DNA of 64,000 nt from Flavobacteriales bacterium. Its GTDB lineage: Bacteria > Bacteroidota > Bacteroidia > Flavobacteriales_D > Sanyastnellaceae. Position 1 is the stretch's first letter. Every line of letters starts with the position of its first letter. The position numbers were made by a program, and so were the translations under genes. Where the stretch lies: assembly GCA_947448135.1 (NCBI GenBank), contig CANFLZ010000003.1, positions 24,503 to 88,502 of the forward strand. Direction: 5' to 3'. This document shows positions 14,675 through 24,600 of this stretch, piece after piece. The notes below the pieces were generated by a model. It did no database searches, was not told where the DNA came from, and saw only the letters and a list, made by a program, of their open reading frames with translations.

Positions 14675-16036
14675 ATGAGCATCTCCCCACTAATGGCCAT
14701 CTCACCAATCGATGGTCGATACACACAAGCAACTTCTGAATTACAAGGTTTCTTCAGTGAGTTTGCATTGATCAAATACCGCGTTTGGGTTGAAGTGGAA
14801 TACTTCATCGCATTGTCGGAAATCCCATTGCCACAGTTGAAGAGTTTTAAATCCAGTCATGCAGAGCAATTGCGCGCTTGGGTTGAGCATTTTTCAGAAC
14901 AAGATGCCTTGGCGATCAAAGAGACTGAAAAAATCACCAACCATGATGTGAAAGCTGTAGAATACAGTGTGAAGGCCAAATTGGATGAAATGGGTTTGTC
15001 TGAAATCAAGGAGTTTGTTCATTTTGGATTGACCTCTCAAGACATCAACAATACTGCTATTCCAGCTACACTGCGCGATGCTTTGGATAAGGTTTATTTA
15101 CCCAAAATGGAGTTGTTGATTGATGCGATGCTTGTCGATGCGGGAAAGTGGAAGGACATTGCTTTGTTGGCGAGAACCCATGGTCAGCCTGCTTCGCCTA
15201 CTCGTTTAGGAAAGGAAATATGTGTTTTCATCGAGCGACTTGAAGCGCAATTGGATCAATTGGAAGAGATTCCAGCGTCTGCAAAATTTGGCGGCGCGAC
15301 AGGGAATTTCAATGCTCATTATGTGGCATATCCGGAGATCAATTGGGTAGAATTTGCCAATGATTTTTTGGAAGAAAAATTGGAATTGCATCGCTCGCAA
15401 TACACCACGCAAATTGAACATTATGACAATTTGGCGGCAACGTTTGATGCACTCAAGCGAATCAATGTGATATTGATCGACATGTGTCGTGATATGTGGA
15501 CCTACATCAGCATGGATTACTTCAAGCAAAAAACCAAGGAGGGTGAGGTTGGTTCTTCTGCGATGCCACACAAAGTCAATCCAATAGATTTTGAAAATGC
15601 CGAAGGAAACTTGGGGTTGGCCAATGCCATGTTTGAGCATCTTTCAGCCAAACTTCCTGTTTCTCGTTTACAAAGAGATTTAACGGACAGTACTGTTTTG
15701 CGCAATATTGGCGTGCCAATGGGGCATACCATTTTGGCATTGCAAAGCATCATGAAAGGTTGGGGAAAATTGTTGCTCAATGAAGCGCAATTGCGTGCAG
15801 ATTTGGATAAAAATTGGGCTGTGGTGGCAGAGGCTATTCAGACCATTTTACGCAGAGAAAATTATCCGCAACCTTATGAGACTTTGAAAAAGTTAACCCG
15901 CGGAAACGAAATCACACAAGATTCCATTCAACAATTCATTGATGAACTGGAAGTGAGTGAAAAAATAAAAGCAGAAATGCGCGCGATTACGCCATTTACC
16001 TACACGGGCGTTCATTTAATGGATGAAGTAGAATAA
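14675..16036 (+). CDS. purB: Adenylosuccinate lyase
   Basis: It splits SAICAR and adenylosuccinate, releasing fumarate, in two steps of purine nucleotide synthesis. The 453-residue product starts with the usual MAISPIDGRY context at residue 7, has THGQPASPTRLGKE in the middle and the superfamily signature GSSAMPHKVNPIDFENAEGN with the catalytic Ser loop. Length and motifs are those of the bacterial enzyme of about 450 residues. The stop codon overlaps the next start (TAATG), linking it to the ABC exporter gene. Confidence 0.97.
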   Translation: MSISPLMAISPIDGRYTQATSELQGFFSEFALIKYRVWVEVEYFIALSEIPLPQLKSFKSSHAEQLRAWVEHFSEQDALAIKETEKITNHDVKAVEYSVKAKLDEMGLSEIKEFVHFGLTSQDINNTAIPATLRDALDKVYLPKMELLIDAMLVDAGKWKDIALLARTHGQPASPTRLGKEICVFIERLEAQLDQLEEIPASAKFGGATGNFNAHYVAYPEINWVEFANDFLEEKLELHRSQYTTQIEHYDNLAATFDALKRINVILIDMCRDMWTYISMDYFKQKTKEGEVGSSAMPHKVNPIDFENAEGNLGLANAMFEHLSAKLPVSRLQRDLTDSTVLRNIGVPMGHTILALQSIMKGWGKLLLNEAQLRADLDKNWAVVAEAIQTILRRENYPQPYETLKKLTRGNEITQDSIQQFIDELEVSEKIKAEMRAITPFTYTGVHLMDEVE

Positions 16037-17844
16037 TGAAGAAGCAAGCGTTTAAAGACATCATTGCCTTGTGCAAGCCCTATCAAAGGGAATTGATTTC
16101 TAATTTCTTGTTGAACATCCTCAATGCTGTTCTTTCTCTTTTCACTTTTTTGAGTGTAGTTCCTTTTTTATACATCCTGTTTCAGGTTGAAAATTCAAAG
16201 CCGAATCCCGCTGCACAGTCAGGTTGGTGGCAAAGGGCTGAAGCTGTTTTGACGCAATATGTCGAAGTGCATGGTCAAGTTTCTGCTTTGATGTTGATGT
16301 GCTGTTCGATAGTTGTTTTGGCTCTTTTGAAGAATGCTTCCAATTACGCGGCATTGTTGAGTATCGCAAAAGTGCGTACTGCCATCTCTCGCGATCTTCG
16401 ATCAAACCTGTATGCCAAAGTGCTGCGATTATCAATTGCTTTTTATAGCAACGAGAAGAAGGGCGATTTGATTTCCAGAATGACCAATGATTTGATGGAA
16501 ATTGAATTTTCGGTCATCGGAGCTTTAGAAGGATTACTCAAAGCCCCCATCATGCTGGTGTTGAGTTTGGTGACTTTGTTTGTGCTTTCTTGGAAGCTTA
16601 CATTATTTGCTTTGATTTTCTTGCCATTGAGTGGATGGTTGATTTCTAAAATTGCGAAAAGTCTTAAAAATGCCGCCAAGCGTGGTAAAGGAAGTTTGGG
16701 TGAATTGATTTCGGTTATTGAAGAAACGCTCACAGGAATGAGAGTGGTCAAGGTTTTCAATGCCGAGAAATATTTCTCCGATCGTTTTCAAAATGAAAAT
16801 CAGTCTTATTTTAAATTGATGCACCGCTTGTACAAGCGAGAGTATTTGAGTTCACCCATGTCAGAATTTATTTCGATGGGGGTGATTGCAATTTTACTTT
16901 TTGTAGGAGGTAGAATTGTATTGGATGGTCAAATGTCCGGAGCGATGTTGATTGGTTACCTGGTGGTTTTTTCACAAGTAATTCAGCCGGCGCGAGCACT
17001 CTCTGAAGCGGTATTTAAGATTAGCAAAGGAGCGGCATCTTTGGATCGGGTTAACGAGATTATGTTGGCGGAGGAGAGTGTTACCGATCTTTCAACGGCT
17101 AAGCCTATACCCACTTTTGAAAAGGAAATTACATTCCAAAATGTTGGCTTTTCATACGGTGATCAAGTTGTTTTAAAGGACATCCAATTGACCATTAGAA
17201 AAGGTGAGATGGTGGCCTTGGTTGGGCCATCTGGAAGCGGTAAATCGACATTGGCTTCATTACTGGTTCGATTGATGGATCCCATGAGTGGTGCAATATT
17301 GGTGGATGGTCAATCATTGAATGAGTTACAATTGCATTCTTGGAGAAATCAGGTGGGTGTGGTGACGCAAGATTCAATTTTATTCAATGACACCATTGCT
17401 AAAAATATTGCTTTGGGATTTGATGATGTGGACATGAATCGGGTAGTGGCGGCTTCCAAGATTGCCAATGCTTTGGAGTTTATCGAAAAAAATCCTGAAG
17501 GTTTTGCATTCAATGTTGGCGACCAAGGTGGTCGTTTGTCTGGAGGGCAGAAACAGCGTTTGTGCATTGCTCGCGCAGTATATAAAAATCCACCTTTGTT
17601 GATTTTGGATGAAGCAACATCTGCCTTGGATACCCAAAGCGAGCAAGTTGTTCAAGATGCCATCAACAATATGATGCAAGACAGAACCAGTGTTGTCATC
17701 GCTCATCGACTCAGTACAGTGCAAAAGGCTGATCGTATCATAGTTTTGGATAAAGGTCATATTGTCCAAGTAGGAACGCATGAAACCTTGATGCAGCAAG
17801 AGGGATTGTACCGCACATTGGTGGAATTGCAAGAGATGAATTGA
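16036..17844 (+). CDS. ABC exporter, MsbA-like half transporter
   Basis: A 602-residue fused permease and ATPase. Six transmembrane helices occupy about residues 20-325. The ATPase domain has Walker A GPSGSGKST (near 397), the signature LSGGQKQR (near 501), Walker B LLILDEATSALD (near 520) and an H-loop IAHRLST. Such homodimers flip lipids or export drugs; MsbA-like lipid A flippase is a reasonable guess in Bacteroidota, but substrate cannot be read from sequence. It overlaps purB by 1 base. No similar second half transporter is adjacent, consistent with a homodimer. Confidence 0.92.
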   Translation: MKKQAFKDIIALCKPYQRELISNFLLNILNAVLSLFTFLSVVPFLYILFQVENSKPNPAAQSGWWQRAEAVLTQYVEVHGQVSALMLMCCSIVVLALLKNASNYAALLSIAKVRTAISRDLRSNLYAKVLRLSIAFYSNEKKGDLISRMTNDLMEIEFSVIGALEGLLKAPIMLVLSLVTLFVLSWKLTLFALIFLPLSGWLISKIAKSLKNAAKRGKGSLGELISVIEETLTGMRVVKVFNAEKYFSDRFQNENQSYFKLMHRLYKREYLSSPMSEFISMGVIAILLFVGGRIVLDGQMSGAMLIGYLVVFSQVIQPARALSEAVFKISKGAASLDRVNEIMLAEESVTDLSTAKPIPTFEKEITFQNVGFSYGDQVVLKDIQLTIRKGEMVALVGPSGSGKSTLASLLVRLMDPMSGAILVDGQSLNELQLHSWRNQVGVVTQDSILFNDTIAKNIALGFDDVDMNRVVAASKIANALEFIEKNPEGFAFNVGDQGGRLSGGQKQRLCIARAVYKNPPLLILDEATSALDTQSEQVVQDAINNMMQDRTSVVIAHRLSTVQKADRIIVLDKGHIVQVGTHETLMQQEGLYRTLVELQEMN

Positions 17845-17914
17845 TGTGGTGTGATAAAAGTTACCTTTTCCTTTTTTTGACATCGTATCTTAGCAACCCA
17901 TAAAATCGAAGAGA

Positions 17915-18301
17915 ATGAATGCGTTAATGGCCACACTAAAGTTCAAATGCCCAGCTTGCAGAGAGGGGAATATTTATGAAAATCCAAGCTTGTATACTTT
18001 GCAGGGGATGAGTAAGAATAACAAAACTTGTTCTCACTGTGGTGCTGATTTTCAGCCAGAGCCCGGTTTCTATTTTGGAGCAGCCTATGTTTCTTGGGCT
18101 TTAACCGTTGCCACTTGGGTTTCTGTTTTGGTAGCATTAAAATGCTTTGATGCTTGGGGATGGATGGAATTTGGATTTCTAACACATCCTGGGACATTTT
18201 TAATGTCCGGAATAGGAACAAGTTTGGTTTTGTTTCCTTACATGTTCCGCTTGTCCAGAAGTATTTGGGCCCATATGTTTATCCCTTATCAAGGGGAATA
18301 A
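17915..18301 (+). CDS. DUF983 membrane protein
   Basis: A 128-residue protein with an N-terminal zinc-ribbon-like segment (CPACREG, then CSHCGADFQPEPGFYFGAAY) and two transmembrane helices at about 58-80 and 90-112. The order and the GFYFGAAY motif identify the DUF983 family, whose role is unknown. It has its own short upstream gap of 70 bases after the ABC exporter and ends 2 bases from the converging DUF4249 gene. Confidence 0.88.
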   Translation: MNALMATLKFKCPACREGNIYENPSLYTLQGMSKNNKTCSHCGADFQPEPGFYFGAAYVSWALTVATWVSVLVALKCFDAWGWMEFGFLTHPGTFLMSGIGTSLVLFPYMFRLSRSIWAHMFIPYQGE

Positions 18302-18303
18302 AC

Positions 18304-19278
18304 CTACTCGCAAACCAAAGTGTCTATGTACGAACCATAGGCGATAAATGCACCAAGACCTCCTACAACATTTCCTCTTAAGTTGTATGGTAATGCAAAA
18401 GGACCACCGTTGGCATTTTCAATATCGTAGATATATTGATAGCTGGGGTAATCAATGCTTTGCCCTTTGATTACGAGCGTGTCGCCTCTTTTGTAAAATC
18501 CAGCCTCAGCATTTTTATCATCAAATTTTTCGCTTCCCGAAGCTGTGCCGCGGTAATAGGAAAAGTCAAAAGTCAAACCATTGAAAAAATCATCATTGGT
18601 CACAGAATTAAAAGGACGTACAAAGTCATCATCCTTCGGTCTTCCTCTTAATTCAATGTCTGGAACCCACTGCGGATAGCGATTGATTCTTTTTGCTGCC
18701 CAACGATAGCAATTGCCTAATGTGTCGGGATCAGTTAGTGCTGCGTAAATGAAACCAAGCGAATCAACGGGATTTCCAGATGGGGAAGCAAACCACAGGC
18801 TATCCAATGGAATGGGGTTGTTGAGTTTGGTTTTTGCATAGACATGCTTGCCTTCATGATAAACATCCAATTGGTATTGGGTATTGACATGACCCCAAAA
18901 TGCGGGATTCAATGAAGTGTATGCGCAGATATTGCTGTTGCTCAATTGTTCAGGTGAAATACCCAGCATTTGCGATACTTGTTGCAATTGTTCAGGGGTT
19001 AAAGTTGCCGCACTAATGGCCAATAAAGTGTCTGTAAGATTATTGGCTTTTAAGGTAACAACAGCATCACAGATATAAAAATTAGCGAGGTCGTCCAAAG
19101 TCAGCGGGTCGAAATAACCTTGAGACCGGCTCAAAAAAATGATGGGCGGTTGATTGATATCAATGCTGCCCTCGACCACAATAAATGTTTCTGATTTTGG
19201 CAAATCAACCGTAATCTCTTTATCGCATCCAGACCAAATAAGGGCCAATATTAAAAGACTAAAAAGTGTTTTTTTCAC
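18304..19278 (-). CDS. DUF4249 lipoprotein
   Basis: A 324-residue lipoprotein. From GTG 19278 the signal is KKTLFSLLILALIWSGC, with the lipidated Cys followed by DKEITVDLP. This start region (CDKEI, then VVEGSIDINQPPIIFLSRSQ) is characteristic of DUF4249 proteins of Bacteroidota, which often accompany TonB receptors; none is adjacent here. A TTG 33 bases upstream also opens this frame but coincides with the -33 box, so GTG is preferred. The -7 element ends 4 bases before the GTG, implying a leaderless or nearly leaderless mRNA. Confidence 0.85.
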   Translation of the reverse strand: MKKTLFSLLILALIWSGCDKEITVDLPKSETFIVVEGSIDINQPPIIFLSRSQGYFDPLTLDDLANFYICDAVVTLKANNLTDTLLAISAATLTPEQLQQVSQMLGISPEQLSNSNICAYTSLNPAFWGHVNTQYQLDVYHEGKHVYAKTKLNNPIPLDSLWFASPSGNPVDSLGFIYAALTDPDTLGNCYRWAAKRINRYPQWVPDIELRGRPKDDDFVRPFNSVTNDDFFNGLTFDFSYYRGTASGSEKFDDKNAEAGFYKRGDTLVIKGQSIDYPSYQYIYDIENANGGPFALPYNLRGNVVGGLGAFIAYGSYIDTLVCE

Positions 19279-19282
19279 AAGG

Positions 19283-19311
19283 CAAAGGTAGGATTGATCG
19301 GGCACAACCAA
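19283..19311 (-). promoter_or_regulatory. Promoter abutting the DUF4249 start codon
   Basis: On the minus strand: TTG (19311 to 19309), 18 bases, TACCTTTG (19290 to 19283), four bases CCTT, then GTG. With the usual distance from the -7 box to the first transcribed base, transcription starts at or next to the start codon. Confidence 0.65.
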
Positions 19312-19370
19312 CAGACTTGATTAACATTTCTTAAAAAACTCAAAGCAACAATGTTAAAAGAAATCAGTTG

Positions 19371-19378
19371 TAATTTTG
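19371..19378 (+). promoter_or_regulatory. -7 element for the DegQ-type protease gene
   Basis: TAATTTTG fits TAnnTTTG and lies 25 bases before the ATG at 19404. No convincing -33 TTTG is present at the standard spacing. Confidence 0.4.
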
Positions 19379-19403
19379 AAACAACGAAAAATTTGCAAAG
19401 CAT

Positions 19404-20852
19404 ATGAGAAAAAATTGGTGGATGATGGCAGGTGCTGCCTTTTGCGGAGGAGCATTGGCATTGCTAGGAGGCGCCTTGTTGAGCAGAAGTACATTTTTGG
19501 GAAATAATACCGCACAATTCCCGTCGGTGTACACTGCCAATTTTGAAGGCGGTATTCCAGGGGAAATGAATACGGATTTTGTGGCCGCGGCTGAAAGAAC
19601 CGTCAACAGCGTAGTGCACGTTAAAACTGAGAGCACGGTTACGGGAGGATACAATCCATGGTTTGATTTCTTTGGCTATCAGCAGCAACCCCAAGTGCAA
19701 TCTGGAACAGGGTCGGGTGTTATCATTTCTGCGGATGGTTATATCATCACCAATAACCATGTGGTGGAAGGTGCTCAGAAATTGGTTGTAACATTGAATA
19801 ACAACAAGTCATATGCGGCTGAATTGGTCGGGCGCGATCCTTCTACGGATATTGCTGTCATTAAAATTGATGAGAAAAATCTACCAGCTGTAGCTTGGGG
19901 AAATAGTGAAGATATTCATATCGGCCAATGGGTCTTGGCAGTGGGTAATCCATTTGAGTTAACTTCAACCGTTACTGCGGGTATTGTGAGTGCAAAGGCC
20001 CGCAATATCAATTTGATCGGAAATCGTCAAACCAATGAAGAAGTATTTCCTGTGGAATCCTTTATTCAGACCGATGCCGCGGTGAATCCAGGAAATAGCG
20101 GAGGTGCGTTGGTCAATGCCAAAGGAGAGTTGATCGGAATCAATACCGCAATCGCTTCTCGCACTGGTGTTTTTACAGGTTATTCTTTTGCAGTTCCAAC
20201 TACCATTGCGCGTAAGGTGGCGACCGATCTCATTGAATTTGGTCGTGTGCAACGTGCCTTCATTGGTGTCAAAATCGCAGAGGTGACGGAGGAAATTGCC
20301 AAACAAAAGAACTTGAATGAAGTGGCGGGTGTTTATGTTGCGGGCATTACCAATGCAGATACCGAAATGAAAGAAGGAGATGTCATCTTAAAAGTGGGTG
20401 ATCGTGTAGTAAAAAATGTTCCGCAATTGCAAGAGCAAATCGCGAAGTATCGCCCTGGCGATAAAGTGAAGGTGGGTGTAATGCGTGATGGAAAATGGTC
20501 CGATATCGAAGTAGTGCTCAAGAATCGAAGTGGAAAAGCGGAATTGAATAATTTTGATTCAGATGGTGAGGCCAATCTCAATGCGCTGGGAGCTGAGTTA
20601 GGACAGGTTTCCAATGAAGAGTTGATGCGATTGAGAATCAATGGCGGAGTGAAAATTAAAAATCTTACTCAAGGAAAATTAAAGTCAGCGGGCATACAGC
20701 CTGGCTTTATCATCACCAAAGTAGATGATACTGTCGTCACAGATGCAGCAGGATTGAAATCGGCTTTGGCTGGTAAAGCCAAAGGAGAGGGGATTATGAT
20801 TGAAGGAGTATATCCCAATGGTACGCGCGCCTATTATGGCTTTGGTCTTTAA
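19404..20852 (+). CDS. degQ: HtrA/DegQ-family periplasmic serine protease
   Basis: A 482-residue envelope protease-chaperone that degrades misfolded exported proteins. An N-terminal hydrophobic segment (MMAGAAFCGGALALLGGALL) exports or anchors it. The trypsin-like domain has the triad His (ITNNHVVEG, near 118), Asp (STDIAVIKI, near 149) and Ser (NPGNSGGALVN, near 231). Two PDZ domains follow at about 285-370 and 400-480 (GVYVAGITNADTEMKEGDVI; GGVKIKNLTQGKLKSAGIQ), the Do-type layout. A large hairpin follows its stop codon, before cmk. degQ and degP cannot be told apart with certainty. Confidence 0.93.
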   Translation: MRKNWWMMAGAAFCGGALALLGGALLSRSTFLGNNTAQFPSVYTANFEGGIPGEMNTDFVAAAERTVNSVVHVKTESTVTGGYNPWFDFFGYQQQPQVQSGTGSGVIISADGYIITNNHVVEGAQKLVVTLNNNKSYAAELVGRDPSTDIAVIKIDEKNLPAVAWGNSEDIHIGQWVLAVGNPFELTSTVTAGIVSAKARNINLIGNRQTNEEVFPVESFIQTDAAVNPGNSGGALVNAKGELIGINTAIASRTGVFTGYSFAVPTTIARKVATDLIEFGRVQRAFIGVKIAEVTEEIAKQKNLNEVAGVYVAGITNADTEMKEGDVILKVGDRVVKNVPQLQEQIAKYRPGDKVKVGVMRDGKWSDIEVVLKNRSGKAELNNFDSDGEANLNALGAELGQVSNEELMRLRINGGVKIKNLTQGKLKSAGIQPGFIITKVDDTVVTDAAGLKSALAGKAKGEGIMIEGVYPNGTRAYYGFGL

Positions 20853-20863
20853 ATTTATCGGAT

Positions 20864-20900
20864 GAAAATACAGCAGGATTCACTTTCCTGTTGTATTTTC
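20864..20900 (+). promoter_or_regulatory. 15-bp hairpin between the protease gene and cmk
   Basis: GAAAATACAGCAGGA (20864-20878) pairs with TCCTGTTGTATTTTC (20886-20900), with one G-U pair and a 7-base loop. It ends 7 bases before the cmk GTG. It may be a terminator of the upstream gene. It also overlaps TATTTTCG (20894-20901), a near match to the -7 box of a cmk promoter. Confidence 0.7.
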
Positions 20901-20907
20901 GACACCG

Positions 20908-21609
20908 GTGAGAAAAAAGATAAATATTGCGATTGACGGCTATTCCTCGTGTGGAAAGTCAACTGTTGCCAAGGCTGTTGCCAAGGCGTTAAATTATTTT
21001 TATGTTGATTCTGGAGCGATGTATCGGGCGATTACATTGTTTGCTTTGCAGAACAACTGTTTTAAAAAGGACAATGTATTTGATCAAGAGGCTTTGGTTC
21101 GTGTATTGGATCATGTCATCGTTTCATTCAAATACAACACCGAGTCCGGTGAGCAAGAGATTTATTTGAACGGACAAAATGTAGAAAAGGAAATTCGTTC
21201 CATTCAAGTTTCCAATCATGTCTCTGCGGTAAGCGCTGTGAAAGAGGTTCGTCAAAAATTAGTTCGTCTTCAAAAACGTTTGGCCGAGTCCAAAGGAGTG
21301 GTGATGGACGGAAGAGATATCGGTACTGTCGTCATGCCGGATGCTGAGTTGAAGCTATTCATGATGGCAGACCATGCAGTAAGAGCCAAACGTCGATATG
21401 ACGAATTAAAGTCAAATGGTTTGGACGTTTCTCTTGAAGAGATTGAAAAAAATATTGCTTCTCGTGATGCCATCGATACTACCAGAGAGATTGATCCTTT
21501 GCGCCAAGCTGAAGACGCTGTTGTTGTAGACAATTCTGCATTGACTTTGGAAGAACAATTTCAATTTGTGGTAGGGCAGGCGGTTAAGCGAATCGACGGA
21601 ATGGATTAA
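20908..21609 (+). CDS. cmk: Cytidylate kinase
   Basis: It phosphorylates CMP and dCMP with ATP to supply pyrimidine nucleotides. The 233-residue product has the P-loop GYSSCGKST near residues 11-19, the family motifs FYVDSGAMYRAIT and VVMDGRDIGTVVMPDAELK, and a lid segment RRYDELKSNG. The start is GTG, because the P-loop lies the normal distance from it and no ATG precedes it in frame. The start is close behind a 15-base-pair hairpin, so initiation may be influenced by that structure. Confidence 0.95.
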   Translation: MRKKINIAIDGYSSCGKSTVAKAVAKALNYFYVDSGAMYRAITLFALQNNCFKKDNVFDQEALVRVLDHVIVSFKYNTESGEQEIYLNGQNVEKEIRSIQVSNHVSAVSAVKEVRQKLVRLQKRLAESKGVVMDGRDIGTVVMPDAELKLFMMADHAVRAKRRYDELKSNGLDVSLEEIEKNIASRDAIDTTREIDPLRQAEDAVVVDNSALTLEEQFQFVVGQAVKRIDGMD

Positions 21610-21676
21610 CATTCCGCTGTGGGATAGATTTATAAATTCAATCCTAATTTCCTCCGCATTCTTGTTTCTTTGAATA

Positions 21677-24600
21677 GTGAGGAAGTCTATTTTAATTTTT
21701 CGATTATTCGTATGTTCACTCGTTTGGGTGGGCGCTTGGGGTTCATCAATGGCCCAACCCGTTTTTCAGCAAAAACCAACCCCTTGGGCAGATTCTCTGA
21801 TTGAAACGTTGAGTTTGGATGAACAGTTGGGACAGTTGTTCATGGTACCTGCTTGGAGTGATCCCAAGCATCAATATTTTAATCAAAAGGAAGTTGAAAA
21901 TTGGATTACCCAATATGGAGTCGGGGGAATCATTTTTTTTCAAGGCGGCCCCGATAATCAATTGAAACGAACCATTGAATTTCAGAAAATGAGCAAGGTT
22001 CCTTTGCTCATTGGTATGGATGCCGAGTGGGGATTGAGCATGCGCTTGGATTCGACCATCTTGTATCCTAGGCAGTTGACTTTAGGCGCAGTAGGAAATC
22101 CCAAGACGATTGAAGAGTTTGCCGCAGAATCTGCACGTCAATTGCGAAGAATGGGGGTGCACTTTAGCTTTTCCCCTGTTGTAGATATCAACAATAATCC
22201 AAAGAATCCAGTCATTAGCAATCGTTCTTTTGGAGAAGATCGAGAGAAAGTTTTGGTTTATTCTCAGGCGTTTATGAAAGGCTTGCAAGACAACAAGATT
22301 TTAGCTTGTGCCAAGCATTTTCCGGGTCATGGTGATACCAATACCGATAGTCACGAGGATATGCCTTCTTTGCCTTTTAGTCGCAATCGATTGGATAGTT
22401 TGGAATTGTATCCCTATCAACCTTTGATACAATCGGGACTTGCCGGCGTCATGACCGGACATTTACAAGTGCCAATTTTGGAATCCAATCCTAAGATTCC
22501 AGCGTCATTGTCAGAAAATTTGGTTACTGTAATTTTACAGAAAGAACTGGGTTTCCAAGGTTTGATTGTGACAGATGCATTGAACATGCAAGGAGTTGCA
22601 AAAAACTTCAAGGCTGGAGAGATGGAGTCTTTGGCGATTCAGGCTGGGAATGATATTTTGCTTTTTCCCTCCAGTATTCCCAAGGCAATTGAAGCGATCA
22701 AGCGCGCAATGGAGCAAGGGTTGATCAATGAAGAAGAAATAAAAATTCATTGTCATAAAATACTACAGGCCAAAGAGTGGTGTGGGTTGTTTCAAGAGCC
22801 ACTGCCCTCCCGCAGTCATTTGATGGAGGAATTGCACAATGAGAAAGCGCTTTCCATTAATCAAAAAATCATCAATCAATCCATTACTTTGGTTCAAAAT
22901 GAAAGACAAAGCTTGGAGCATTGGAATGATCTTTCGAGAAGAAAGGCTTTGGTATTGATCGGTGGAGATACCACATACACCATAGTTGATGCCATGCAGG
23001 AATATGCCAATGTTCCGGTGATTTATCTACCCAAAGATGTAGACAGCACTTGGAATGATACGTTGAATGTACTGCTTGCCTTATTGAATGGTTATGATGA
23101 CATTGCTTTTGCGTGGGTAAATACGTCAAGTAAAGCAGCCAAGAATTTTGGCGTTTCACCATTTCTAATGGAGAAAATTTCCAATTGGAATGCAGACAAG
23201 AACAAGTTGATCTTGCTTTTTGCTAACCCTTACGCGATGATTGCCACGCCCGATGTGGTGCGTAATGACGCTGTGATTGTAGGTTATCAGGATGACCCAT
23301 TGACGGAACGTTATGTAGTGGAGGCTCTGTTCAGAGCGCGTTCATTTGTCGGGAAGCTTCCCGTTAGTGTGAATACCACTTGGCGATCCGGAGAGGGATT
23401 AGAAACAGAAGCCCACCATCGTTTAGGGAGAAATGTCCTTTCCTCGCCAGAAAGTATCAACTGGATTAAATCACGCAATATTCAAAACCTTCCATCCAAG
23501 GCCTATACAGAGAACTATTTCGGTGAATCGGATATTTCTCAAAAGTCCCTTTTTCATTTTCAATGGGAGGCCGTTGATTCCATTGCCAATTCAGGCGTCA
23601 CATCAGGTGCATATCCCGGTTGTCGTGTGTTGATTGTACATCGAAATGAGATCATTTATGACAGAGCCTATGGCTATTTGGACAAATTGGGAAAAGAGCC
23701 GGTTCAGATGCACTCGATTTACGATTTGGCTTCTATTACAAAGTTGTCAGCCTCTGGTTTGGCCATGATGAAAATGATGGACGATAAAAATTGGAATCCA
23801 GCAGGTGTTTTGGGTGATGATTTGAGTTTTCCCAGAAAATCACCGTTTTCAAAACTCAAATGGAAAGATGTGCTTTCACATCAAGCAGGTTTAAAAAGTT
23901 TCATCCCCTTTCAATCATCAATCGATTCAAAGCATTGGAGCTATCGTCAACCTACTCCAAATGGGGTTCAAATTGCGGATAGTCTTTACACGGATACTTG
24001 TCTTTACTCGTTGATTCGCAATGAAATCATCCATTCCACTTTGACACCTAATCCTCACTATGAATACAGTGATTTGGGATATTATTTCGTGCAAGAGTTT
24101 GTACAAAACACCACCAAGGAACCCTACAATATTTGGTTGAATCAACAATTTTATGAGCCTTTGCATTTGCGAACCATGGGCTATTTGCCTTTGAATCAAC
24201 ATCCGATATCTTCGATTGCTCCAACGGAAAATGACACCATTTTCAGGCACCAATTGATCCGCGGATATGTGCATGATCCAGGCGCATCTTTGATGGGGGG
24301 AGTAGCAGGACACGCGGGGTTGTTTTCTGATGCTTACGATTTGGCCGTGGTCATGCAAATGTTGATGAATGAAGGTCAATATGCAGGCAAGCAATGGATC
24401 AAATCTTCAACGGTCCAATATTTCAACCAACGTCATTTACCGGGAAATCGGAGAGGTTTGATTTTGGACAAACCTACTTTGGATCATGTTGGTGGCTCAC
24501 CATCGTCATTGGCTTCTGACGCCAGTTTTGGACATACCGGATTCACAGGCACCATGTGTTGGGCTGATCCGGAGCATGATTTGATTTTTATTTTTCTCAG

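Noticed and set aside
14602..14808. Longer N terminus for the metallo-hydrolase
   Set aside because: It would overlap purB and its -7 box on the other strand, and MBL proteins of this type start at the ID-TGFF segment near ATG 14601.
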